Origin: Cellulomonas marina
Lineage (GTDB): Bacteria > Actinomycetota > Actinomycetes > Actinomycetales > Cellulomonadaceae
Length of the DNA: 64,000 nucleotides
Direction: 5' to 3'
Assembly (NCBI RefSeq): GCF_900111925.1
Contig: NZ_FOKA01000017.1
Location: 1-64,000 of the forward strand
Shown one piece after another: positions 42,439-50,415 of the stretch. The notes under the pieces are model-generated. The model saw nothing but the letters and a program-made list of their open reading frames with translations. It was not told the DNA's origin and made no database searches. A program made the position numbers and the translations under genes. Numbering within the stretch: position 1 is the first letter of the stretch; every line of letters starts with the position of its first letter.

Positions 42439-43989
42439 GTGCGCGCGTCCCGGTCCCCCTCCCCCGGCCCGCTCCCGCCCGTGGCCCTCGTCGCCCTCGT
42501 GGCCGCCCTCCTCGTGGTGGTGCTCGTCGTGGTCGTCGTGCTGGTGCGGCGCGACCGGGGCGACGAGGCGCCCGCCGCGCCGGCCTGGCCCCTCGCCGCG
42601 TCCGAGGACGGCACGGGGCTGGTCGACGCGGACGGGCGGCCGGTGCTCCACCTGGCCGACACGGTGTGGCTGGCGGCGGCCCGGCTGGACCAGGAGGGCC
42701 TGCGCACGCTCGTCGAGACCCGCGCGGAGCAGGGGCTGACCGCGCTGCAGGTGTCCGTCCTGCCCTTCGTGCACCTGCCGGGCCCGGCGGGGTTCGAGGA
42801 CGACCCGCTGGCCAACGCGTACGGCGACCGCCCGCTCGAGGACGGCGACCTGGGCCGGCCCCTCGAGGTCGGCGGGCGCACGGACGACCCGACGGACGGC
42901 GACTACGACTACTGGGACCACGTCGACCACCTCGTGACGCTCGCCGCGGAGCACGGGCTCACCGTCACCCTGGTGCCGTCCTGGTACGGCTACCGCGGCG
43001 AGGACTGGCGCGGCGCCCTGGGCGTCGACGACGCCCGCGCCTACGGCGCGTTCCTCGGGGAGCGGCTCGGCCACCACCCGAACCTGCTGTGGCTGCTGGG
43101 CGGCGACGACGACGTGCGCGGCGACGTGGACCGCGTCGACCCCGCGGTTGCGGGCCGGGAGGAGGTGCGCGACGCGCGGGCGGCGACGCGGGCGATGGCG
43201 GAGGCCATCCGGGACGCGGAGGCCGTGCCGCACCTCATGAGCTACCACGCCTCGCGCGGGACGAGCAGCCTCGTGGACCTCGCGGACGAGGACTGGCAGA
43301 CCTTCGTCTCGGCCTACTCCGGCACGGCGACGGCAGCCGCGGTGGCGCAGGTGACCGGCACGGGCCGGCCGGTCGTCCTCACGGAGGCGTACTACGACGG
43401 CCGCGAGGACGACCCGGTGCTCGACCGGGCGGACCTGCGCGCGCAGGCCTGGGGCGCCGTGCTGGGCGGCGCCGGGTTCGCGGCGGGGCACGAGGGCGTG
43501 TGGGACCTGGACCCCGGGCACGGGCCCGACAGCGAGGAGGGCGGCCGGTGGGAGGACCTGCTCGACGCCCCGAGCGCCGGCGACCTCGGCGTCCTCGCGA
43601 CGGCCGTGCGGGACCTCCTGCCCCTGCGGCCGGCGGCCGGCCTCCTCGCCGGTGGGGAGGACCTGGGCGAGGACCTGGACGACGACGAGCTCGAGGGGGA
43701 CGCCCGGCCCGCACCCGTGACGGCGGCGGTGTCCGGCGACGGACGCACCGCGCTCGTCCACGTCCCCCGGGGCGGCGAGGTCGACCTCCAGGTCCGCGAG
43801 CTGCCCGCCGCCCTGCGGCCCGAGGACGGCCGTCCGGCCGGCGTCGCCTGGCTCGATCCCGCCACCGGGGGTACGACCGACGCGGGCCGCCTCGACCCCG
43901 CCGACGCGGACGGGGACTGCGTGGTGACCCTGCGGGCCCCCGAGGGGGCCGGCTCTCCCGACGTCGTGCTCGTGCTCACCGCCGGCTGA
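42439..43989 (+). CDS. Membrane-anchored DUF4038 putative glycoside hydrolase
   Basis: A 516-aa paralog of the preceding protein. A single N-terminal membrane helix (residues about 14-36, VALVALVAALLVVVLVVVVVLVRR) with an Arg/Asp-rich exit probably anchors it outside the membrane; there is no malectin domain. Residues about 50-400 are DUF4038: LADTVWLAAARLDQEG, YWDHVDHLVTLAAEHGLTVTLVPSWYGYRGEDWR, LLWLLGGDDDVRGD, PVVLTEAYYDGRED. A second insert is very acidic (GEDLGEDLDDDELEGD). The GTG at 42439 is probably leaderless. Shared motifs in the same order show tandem duplication followed by a change of localisation. Confidence 0.84.
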   Translation: MRASRSPSPGPLPPVALVALVAALLVVVLVVVVVLVRRDRGDEAPAAPAWPLAASEDGTGLVDADGRPVLHLADTVWLAAARLDQEGLRTLVETRAEQGLTALQVSVLPFVHLPGPAGFEDDPLANAYGDRPLEDGDLGRPLEVGGRTDDPTDGDYDYWDHVDHLVTLAAEHGLTVTLVPSWYGYRGEDWRGALGVDDARAYGAFLGERLGHHPNLLWLLGGDDDVRGDVDRVDPAVAGREEVRDARAATRAMAEAIRDAEAVPHLMSYHASRGTSSLVDLADEDWQTFVSAYSGTATAAAVAQVTGTGRPVVLTEAYYDGREDDPVLDRADLRAQAWGAVLGGAGFAAGHEGVWDLDPGHGPDSEEGGRWEDLLDAPSAGDLGVLATAVRDLLPLRPAAGLLAGGEDLGEDLDDDELEGDARPAPVTAAVSGDGRTALVHVPRGGEVDLQVRELPAALRPEDGRPAGVAWLDPATGGTTDAGRLDPADADGDCVVTLRAPEGAGSPDVVLVLTAG

Positions 43990-44001
43990 CCGCGCCCGCG
44001 C

Positions 44002-46176
44002 CTACACCGTGCCGGGGTCCTCCAGCCGCACCGCGAGCAGGGCGATGTCGTCCCCCTCGTCGCCCATGGCCGCCAGCAGGTGGTCGCACAGCGCGTCGGG
44101 GTCGGCGGGACCCGCCGCCACGGCTGCGCGCAGCCGGTCGAGCCCGACCTGCAGGTGCTCCCCCCGCCGCTCGACGAGCCCGTCGGTGTAGGCCAGCAGC
44201 GTCGTGCCCGGGGGCAGGTGCCGCTCGGCGCTCGTGCGCGGCCCCGGGTCGACGCCCAGCAGGAGGTGGCGGGCCTCGTCCACGGACGCCACCTGCCCGT
44301 CGGGGTGGCGCAGCAGCAGGGGCGGGTGGCCCGCGCTCGTGGAGGTCAGCAGCCAGCCGCCGTCCTCGCGGTCGAGCCGGGCGTAGGCCAGGGTCGCGAT
44401 CGTCGCGATCCCGAGGCCCACGACGAGCTCGTCCACCCGCTCGACGACCGCTGCCGTCGAGCGGCCGGGCGTGCCCCAGGCCGCCGCGCGCAGGAGCCCG
44501 CGCAGGTGCCCCATCCGCGCGGCCGCCAGGACGTCGTGCCCCACGACGTCCCCGACCGCCACGCCGACGGCTCCCCCCGGGAGGTCGACGAGCTCGTAGA
44601 AGTCGCCGCCGACCTGGGCGCCCGACTCCGAGGCCCGGTACCGGGCCGCCGCTGTCACGCCCGGCACGGCGGGCAGGTCGAGCAGGAGGCTGCGCTGCAA
44701 CGTCTCGGCGATGCGGTGCTGCGCCTGGTAGAGGCGGGCGTTGTCGAGGATGATGCCGGCCCGCCGGCCGAGCTCGAGCGCGAGGTCCAGGTCGTCATCG
44801 GTGTGCGGCGGGGAGGCGGGGCCGCGGGCGAGGACCATCACGTCGGCCACCCGCTGGCGACCGGGCAGGGCGACGATGAGCACCGACGAGCGGCCCAGCC
44901 CGTCGCCCTCGTCGAGGACCGACGGGTCGGTCACCCACTCCTCGCGCTCCTCGCGCCGCGACGGCGCGTCGTAGTCCGCGATGCGGCGCGCGAGGCGCCC
45001 CTGCAGCAGCGCCGGGATGACCGGTCCGGGCGCCAGGGCCGACCGCACCCGGTCGACGTACGCCTCGAGCTGCGGCGTGCGCGCCGCGTCGCGGTGGCGG
45101 GCGGACACCTCCTGGACCCGGCCGCGCTCGTCGGTGGAGGCGATCATGACCCAGTCCCCGAGGCGGGGCAGCACGAGGTCGGCCAGGCGCTCGCGCACCT
45201 CGGCCACCTCGAGGCTGCCGGCCAGGCGGGTGGTCGCGCGGGCCAGCAGGTCGAGGCGCTGCTGGGCGCGCTCCGCCAGCGACCGGGCGCGGCGCTCGGC
45301 GTCGAGGGCGGCGTCCCGCTCCTCGTCGGCGAGGACGCGGGCGGTCACGTCGGCCTGGATGCCGACGAAGTGGGTCAGCTCCCCGTCCGGGCCGTGGATG
45401 GGGCTCATGGCGACCTGGTTCCAGAAGGCCGTGCCGTCCTTGCGGTAGTTGAGCAGGGTGACGGTCACGTCCTGCCCGGCGTCCAGCGCCGTCCGCATGC
45501 GCTGCCGCGTCGCGTCGTCGGTGCCCGGACCCTGCAGGAACCGGCAGTTCTTCCCGAGCACCTCCTCCGGCGCGTAGCCCGTCGTGGCCGTGAAGGCAGG
45601 GTTCACCCAGACGAGCGGCAGGTCGTCGGCGCGCGCGTCGGCCACGGTGAAGGAGAGCCCCGTGGCCAGGACCGCGCGGTCGCGCAGCTCGGCCTGGGTC
45701 TGCGCGGCGTCGATCGCCGCCTGGACCTCCCCGCGGCGCGCCAGCGGCAGCAGGACCACGAGGGCGTGGCCGGGCAGCATCGGCGCGTCGAGCATCGGCA
45801 GCGCGACCACCCACAGGGGCGCCCGCTCCACGCCGAGCTCGCTGGTGCGGGCGGCGGAGACGGCCTCCCCGGTCACCGGCTCGGAGCGGGCGATGCGGGA
45901 CAGCGGGTGCGCCGTGTCGGACAGCTCGGCGCCCTCGACGTCGCGCAGGTCCGCCAGGTCCGACCAGGCGTCCAGCCCGACGGGCAGGCGAGCCGCCGGC
46001 GCGAGCTGCTCGGCCACCGGGTTGGTGTAGACCACCGTGCGCCGCTCGAGGTCGACGAGCAGGACGGCGGCCGGCGCGGACCCGGTCACGAGGGCCAGGT
46101 CCAGCGACGCGGGGACCGCCGCCGCGGTCCCGTCGGGGACGGCGGACGCGTCGGGTCCGACCAGCTGCTCGGTCAC
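44002..46176 (-). CDS. LOV-GAF-SpoIIE (PP2C) blue-light-type phosphatase
   Basis: A 724-aa cytosolic signalling protein. Residues about 28-105 are PAS-like. Residues about 173-280 are a LOV domain: GKNCRFLQGPGTDD with the flavin-adduct Cys at about 211, plus the LOV-conserved Asn in LLNYRKDG, Asn in FWNQ and Gln in VGIQADVT. A coiled linker leads to a GAF-like domain (about 320-480). Residues about 515-720 are the PP2C/SpoIIE phosphatase (VGGDFYELVDLPGG, VGDVVGHDVLAAARMGHLRG, YTDGLVERRGE, GDDIALLAVR). It likely dephosphorylates a STAS protein in response to blue light; the target is not shown. The GTG at 46176 looks leaderless. Confidence 0.92.
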   Translation of the reverse strand: MTEQLVGPDASAVPDGTAAAVPASLDLALVTGSAPAAVLLVDLERRTVVYTNPVAEQLAPAARLPVGLDAWSDLADLRDVEGAELSDTAHPLSRIARSEPVTGEAVSAARTSELGVERAPLWVVALPMLDAPMLPGHALVVLLPLARRGEVQAAIDAAQTQAELRDRAVLATGLSFTVADARADDLPLVWVNPAFTATTGYAPEEVLGKNCRFLQGPGTDDATRQRMRTALDAGQDVTVTLLNYRKDGTAFWNQVAMSPIHGPDGELTHFVGIQADVTARVLADEERDAALDAERRARSLAERAQQRLDLLARATTRLAGSLEVAEVRERLADLVLPRLGDWVMIASTDERGRVQEVSARHRDAARTPQLEAYVDRVRSALAPGPVIPALLQGRLARRIADYDAPSRREEREEWVTDPSVLDEGDGLGRSSVLIVALPGRQRVADVMVLARGPASPPHTDDDLDLALELGRRAGIILDNARLYQAQHRIAETLQRSLLLDLPAVPGVTAAARYRASESGAQVGGDFYELVDLPGGAVGVAVGDVVGHDVLAAARMGHLRGLLRAAAWGTPGRSTAAVVERVDELVVGLGIATIATLAYARLDREDGGWLLTSTSAGHPPLLLRHPDGQVASVDEARHLLLGVDPGPRTSAERHLPPGTTLLAYTDGLVERRGEHLQVGLDRLRAAVAAGPADPDALCDHLLAAMGDEGDDIALLAVRLEDPGTV

Positions 46177-46182
46177 GGCGAG

Positions 46183-46188
46183 AGTATG
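46183..46188 (-). promoter_or_regulatory. -10 element of the LOV phosphatase gene
   Basis: Minus strand CATACT ends six bases before the GTG at 46176, with no Shine-Dalgarno, as in the other leaderless candidates here. Confidence 0.5.
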
Positions 46189-46270
46189 CGGGGGGCGACC
46201 TGCGGTTGCCACGCCGACCCGGGGCGGGACCGTCCGTCGCTCTCAGCCCCGTCCGACGACGAGCAGGTCG

Positions 46271-46326
46271 TTGACGATGTCGACGTCAACATCTAGCGTG
46301 CTGCGTCAGCGGTGTTGACGTGAACA
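46271..46326 (+). promoter_or_regulatory. Beta-galactosidase operon promoter with two LacI-like operators
   Basis: TTGACG at 46271-46276 and TAGCGT at 46294-46299 are separated by exactly 17 bp. One imperfect palindrome (TGTCGACGTCAACA, 46278-46291) fills the spacer. A second (TGTTGACGTGAACA, 46313-46326) starts just after the expected transcription start. Both fit TGTTNACGTNAACA with few mismatches, so one dimeric LacI-type repressor could bind both. The sequence differs from the rha operator, so another regulator is implied. The leader would be about 70 bases. Confidence 0.8.
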
Positions 46327-46377
46327 TCGGGGCGACGACGCCCCTGCGGCGAGGAGCCCCCCGGCAATGACGACGGC

Positions 46378-48213
46378 ATGACGACCTTCACCATCGGCGA
46401 GCACGACTTCCTCGAGGACGGTCGGCCCGTCCGGCTGCTGTCGGGCGCGCTGCACTTCACGCGCATCCACCCCGGGCACTGGCGCGACCGGGTGCGCACG
46501 GCACGGCTCATGGGGCTCGACACGATCGAGACGTACGTCATGTGGAACGAGCACGCCCCGACCCCCGACCGCTTCGACACGGACGGGCGGCTCGACCTCG
46601 TCGCCTTCCTGCGGGTCGTGCAGGACGAGGGCATGCGGGCGATCGTGCGCCCCGGGCCCTACGTGTGCGCGGAGTTCGACAACGGCGGCCTCCCGGCCTG
46701 GCTGACCGCCGACCCGCAGGTGGGTCTGCGCCGCCGCGAGCCGCGTTTCATGGCGGCGGTCGAGCGGTACCTGCGCCAGGTGTACGCGCTGGTGGCGCCC
46801 CTGCAGGTGGACCGCGGCGGGCCCGTGGTGCTCGTGCAGGTGGAGAACGAGTACGGCGCCTACGGCGACGACCACGACTACCTGCGCGAGCTGGTGCGGA
46901 TCACCCGCGACGCCGGCATCACGGTGCCGCTGACCTCCATCGACCAGCCCGAGCCCGAGATGCTGCGGGCCGGGTCCGTGCCCGAGCTGCACAGCACCGG
47001 GTCCTTCGGCTCACGCGCCGTCGAACGCCTGGCCACGCTGCGCGCCGCCCAGCCGACCGGCCCCCTCATGTGCGCGGAGTTCTGGTGCGGCTGGTTCGAC
47101 CACTGGGGCGCGCACCACCACACCACCGACGCCGCCGCCTCCGCGGCCGAGCTCGACGCGCTCCTGGCCGCCGGCGCCTCCGTCAACGTCTACATGGTCC
47201 ACGGCGGCACGAGCTTCGGGCTCACCTCCGGGGCCAACGACAAGGGCGTCTACCAGCCGACGCTGACCAGCTACGACTACGACGCACCGATCGACGAGGC
47301 GGGCCGGCCGACGGAGAAGTTCTGGCGGTTCCGGGAGGTGATCGCCCGGTACGCGCCCGTGCCCGACGAGGTGCCGGAGCCGGCCAAGCCGGCTCCGGAG
47401 ACCAGCGCGCCCCTGCGGCCCGTCGTCGGCCTGCTCGCCGCGGCCGAGCGGCTCGCGCCGTGGCGGGTGCACGACGAGGACGGCGGGCGCACGACCGGGA
47501 CCGGCCACCGCGGCGCGGGCGTCCCGCCCACCCACGACGACCTCGGGCACTGGCGCGGTTTCGTCGCCTACCGCACGACGCTCACCGGCGGGGACGGCCC
47601 GGCGGTGCTGCGGGTGGCCGAGGTGCGCGACCGCGCGCAGGTGCTGCTCGACGGCGCCCCCGTCGGGGTGCTGCACCGCGACCACCACGACACGGCCCTC
47701 GTCCTGCCGCGCGGGCACGGCGAGCTGACGGTCCTCGTCGAGGACCAGGGACGCGTGAACTACGGCCCGCGGCTGGGCGAGCCGAAGGGGCTCGTCGGGC
47801 CCGTGCGGCTCGACGGGGCACCCGTCGGCGGCTGGTCGACGCTCGCGGTCGACCACGACGGGCTCGTCGGCGTGGTGCACGGCGTCCTCCGCGAGGGCCC
47901 GGCGGCCGCCGGGGGCGCGCCCGCCGCGGCGGACGGGCGACCGCTCGCGGGGCCGGTGCTGGCCCGTGCGGAGCTCGTGCTCGACGAGCCCGCCGACCTG
48001 TTCCTCGACACGCGCGGCTGGGGCAAGGGCCTCGCCTGGGTGAACGGCTTCGCGCTGGGCCGGTACTGGTCGCGCGGCCCCCAGCGCACGCTCTACGTGC
48101 CCGGCCCGGCCACCCGCGCGGGCGTCAACGAGCTCGTCGTGCTCGAGCTCGGGGCCGCCGACGCCGTCGCCCGCACCCTCGCCTGGCCCGACCTCGGGCA
48201 CACGGAGCAGTAG
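46378..48213 (+). CDS. GH35 beta-galactosidase
   Basis: A 611-aa cytosolic glycoside hydrolase of family 35. SGALHFTRIHPGHWRDRVRTARLMGLDTIETYVMWNEHAP is the family N-terminus. GGPVVLVQVENEYG carries the acid/base Glu (about E158) and LMCAEFWCGWFDHWG the nucleophile (about E234). The C-terminal 250 residues are beta-rich domains ending in WVNGFALGRYWSRGPQRTLYVPG, usual for GH35. There is no signal peptide, so it acts on imported galactosides. It is the first gene after a strong regulated promoter and probably co-transcribed with the GH42 gene 70 bp downstream. Confidence 0.95.
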   Translation: MTTFTIGEHDFLEDGRPVRLLSGALHFTRIHPGHWRDRVRTARLMGLDTIETYVMWNEHAPTPDRFDTDGRLDLVAFLRVVQDEGMRAIVRPGPYVCAEFDNGGLPAWLTADPQVGLRRREPRFMAAVERYLRQVYALVAPLQVDRGGPVVLVQVENEYGAYGDDHDYLRELVRITRDAGITVPLTSIDQPEPEMLRAGSVPELHSTGSFGSRAVERLATLRAAQPTGPLMCAEFWCGWFDHWGAHHHTTDAAASAAELDALLAAGASVNVYMVHGGTSFGLTSGANDKGVYQPTLTSYDYDAPIDEAGRPTEKFWRFREVIARYAPVPDEVPEPAKPAPETSAPLRPVVGLLAAAERLAPWRVHDEDGGRTTGTGHRGAGVPPTHDDLGHWRGFVAYRTTLTGGDGPAVLRVAEVRDRAQVLLDGAPVGVLHRDHHDTALVLPRGHGELTVLVEDQGRVNYGPRLGEPKGLVGPVRLDGAPVGGWSTLAVDHDGLVGVVHGVLREGPAAAGGAPAAADGRPLAGPVLARAELVLDEPADLFLDTRGWGKGLAWVNGFALGRYWSRGPQRTLYVPGPATRAGVNELVVLELGAADAVARTLAWPDLGHTEQ

Positions 48214-48282
48214 GCACTGCCCGTCCACCCACCCTCCATCCACCTGCCCACCCGCCCCGACGCCGCCTCGACGAGGAGAGCC

Positions 48283-50358
48283 GTGACCCAGCCCGCGACG
48301 ACCGACCCGACCCCCGACCCGACCCCCGACCCGACGACCGGCCCCACGGACGGCGCCCCGCCGCAGGCCGCCGCCACCGCGCGCCTGTCGGAGCGCCTGC
48401 AGTACGGCGGGGACTACAACCCCGAGCAGTGGGACCCCGCGGTGTGGGAAGAGGACGTCACGCTCATGCAGCAGGCCGGCGTCACGCTGGCCACCGTCGG
48501 AGTCTTCTCGTGGGCCCGCCTCGAGCCGCGCCCCAAGGAGTACGACCTCGCGTGGCTCGACGACGTGCTCGACCGCCTGCACCGCGGCGGTGTGCGCGTG
48601 CTGCTGGCCACCGCGACGGCCTCGCCGCCGGCATGGCTGGCGCGCGAGCACCCGAGCTCCCTGCCCGTGACGGCCGACGGCGTCACCCTGCACCCGGGCT
48701 CGCGCCAGCAGTACAGCCCCTCGTCGTCCGCGTACCGCGAGCACGCGCTGCGCCTCGTCGAGACGCTGGCGGAGCGCTACGGCGACCACCCGGCGCTGGC
48801 CGCCTGGCACGTCAACAACGAGTACGGCTGCCACGTCCCCCGCTCCTACGACGCGGAGTCGGTCGCGGCGTTCCGCGCCTGGCTGGCCGAGCGCTACGGC
48901 ACGGTCGAGCGGCTCAACGAGGCGTGGGGCACGGCCTTCTGGTCGCAGCGCTATGACTCCTTCGACGAGGTCGACGCCCCGCGCGCCATGCCGACGTTCG
49001 CGAACCCGACGCAGGTCCTGGACTTCGACCGGTTCAGCTCCGACGCCCTGCTGGCGCTGCACCGGACCGAGGTGGACGTCCTGCGCCGGGTCACGCCGGC
49101 CGTGCCCGTGACGACGAACTTCATGGGCTTCTTCAAGGCCGCCGACTACTGGGCGTGGGCGCCCCACGTCGACGTCGTCACCGACGACGCCTACCCCGAC
49201 CCCGCGGACCCCGAGGCGTACGTCCGGCTCGCGGCGTCCCGCGACCTCATGCGCTCCCTGCGCGACGGCCAGCCGTGGCTGCTCATGGAGAGCGCGACGA
49301 GCGCCGTGAACTGGCGGGCCGCCAACGCGCCCAAGCCCGCGGGCCTGCACCGCGCGCAGTCCCTGCAGGCCGTGGGCCGCGGCGCCGACGGCATCCTGCA
49401 CTTCCAGTGGCGGCAGTCCGCCGCGGGGGCGGAGAAGTTCCACTCGGGGATGGTCCCGCACGTCGGGCCCGACTCCCGGGTCTTCCGCGAGGTCTGCGCG
49501 CTCGGCCGCGAGCTGGCCGAGCTGTCGGCCGAGGTCGCCGGGACGCGTGTGCCGTCCCGGGTCGCGCTCCTGCTCGACTGGGACTCCTGGCGTGCGGTGG
49601 AGCAGGAGGCCGTACCGGCCCGGACCGACTACGTCGAGCACCTGCTCGCCTGGTACCGGCCCTTCCTGCGCCGCGGCGTCACCGTCGACCTGCGCCCGCC
49701 GGGCGCGGACCTGTCCGGGTACGACCTCGTCGTCGCGCCACTGCTGCAGGTCGCGTCGACGGAGGAGCTCGAGGGCCTCGACGCCTACGTGCGCGGCGGC
49801 GGGCACCTCGTCGTGGGCTACGGCTCGGCGGTGCTCGACCGCGACCTGCACGTGCGCCTCGGGGGCTACCTCGGGCCGCTGCAGGGCACGCTCGGCGTGC
49901 GGGTGGAGGAGCAGGCGCCCCTCGTCGGGGCTCCCGGGGCCGCCGCGCCCGTGACGCGGCTGGCCGGCGCGCCGGGCGACGCCGTCGACGGCGGGCTCTC
50001 CGGCACGGCCACGACGTGGCAGGAGGTGCTGCAGGTGCAGGACGCGCAGGTGCTCGCGACCTTCGCCGACGGCCACGCCGCCGGCGGGGCGGCGCTCACC
50101 CGGCGCACGCACGGCGCCGGGGCCGCGTGGTACGTCGCGACCCTGCCCGACGAGGCGCTCCTCGACGCGCTCGTCGACCGCTGGACGGGCGAGGCGGGCG
50201 TGGAGCCGCTGCTGACCGCGCCGACCGCGGGCGTCGAGGCGGTGCGGCGCGGGGAGGTCCTCGTCGTCGTCAACCACACGCCGCAGGCGGTGCGGGTGCC
50301 GCTGGCCGGGGGCGCCCGGACGGTCGCTGGGCACGACGCGCTGGTGCTGCGCGGCTGA
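48283..50358 (+). CDS. GH42 beta-galactosidase
   Basis: A 691-aa family 42 enzyme. YGGDYNPEQWDPAVWEEDV opens the barrel, AWHVNNEYGCH carries the acid/base Glu (about E180) and PWLLMESATSAVNW the nucleophile (about E336). The trimerisation domain (residues about 395-610) and small C-terminal beta domain are present, so length is normal. The first 25 residues are Thr/Pro/Asp repeats from 12-bp units at 48303-48338, not part of the family fold and without signal-peptide character. GAGGAGAG precedes the GTG start. Together with GH35 it probably splits plant- or host-derived galactosides inside the cell. Confidence 0.95.
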   Translation: MTQPATTDPTPDPTPDPTTGPTDGAPPQAAATARLSERLQYGGDYNPEQWDPAVWEEDVTLMQQAGVTLATVGVFSWARLEPRPKEYDLAWLDDVLDRLHRGGVRVLLATATASPPAWLAREHPSSLPVTADGVTLHPGSRQQYSPSSSAYREHALRLVETLAERYGDHPALAAWHVNNEYGCHVPRSYDAESVAAFRAWLAERYGTVERLNEAWGTAFWSQRYDSFDEVDAPRAMPTFANPTQVLDFDRFSSDALLALHRTEVDVLRRVTPAVPVTTNFMGFFKAADYWAWAPHVDVVTDDAYPDPADPEAYVRLAASRDLMRSLRDGQPWLLMESATSAVNWRAANAPKPAGLHRAQSLQAVGRGADGILHFQWRQSAAGAEKFHSGMVPHVGPDSRVFREVCALGRELAELSAEVAGTRVPSRVALLLDWDSWRAVEQEAVPARTDYVEHLLAWYRPFLRRGVTVDLRPPGADLSGYDLVVAPLLQVASTEELEGLDAYVRGGGHLVVGYGSAVLDRDLHVRLGGYLGPLQGTLGVRVEEQAPLVGAPGAAAPVTRLAGAPGDAVDGGLSGTATTWQEVLQVQDAQVLATFADGHAAGGAALTRRTHGAGAAWYVATLPDEALLDALVDRWTGEAGVEPLLTAPTAGVEAVRRGEVLVVVNHTPQAVRVPLAGGARTVAGHDALVLRG

Positions 50359-50373
50359 CGCCGCCGCACCGGC

Positions 50374-50409
50374 GGGCCGGCGCCACCCTGCGCGGGGTGA
50401 CGCCGGCCC
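50374..50409. terminator. Bidirectional hairpin terminator
   Basis: GGGCCGGCG-CACC and GGTG-CGCCGGCCC form a stem of about 14 bp with a short GC loop between the GH42 stop and the convergent nucleotidase stop at 50416. Confidence 0.8.
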
Positions 50410-50415
50410 GTCGCG

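Noticed and set aside
46271..46326. Control of the GH35-GH42 operon by the LacI protein encoded at 30129-31202
   Set aside because: The palindromes have different half-sites from the two rha operators, so a separate regulator is more likely.
47011..50334. A 1107-aa open frame opposite the GH35 and GH42 genes, and a 1236-aa frame at 53786-57496
   Set aside because: Both are antisense or off-frame to genes with clear domains; long stop-free frames are expected in DNA this GC-rich. Their translations are low-complexity Arg/Gly/Ala/Pro with no motif.
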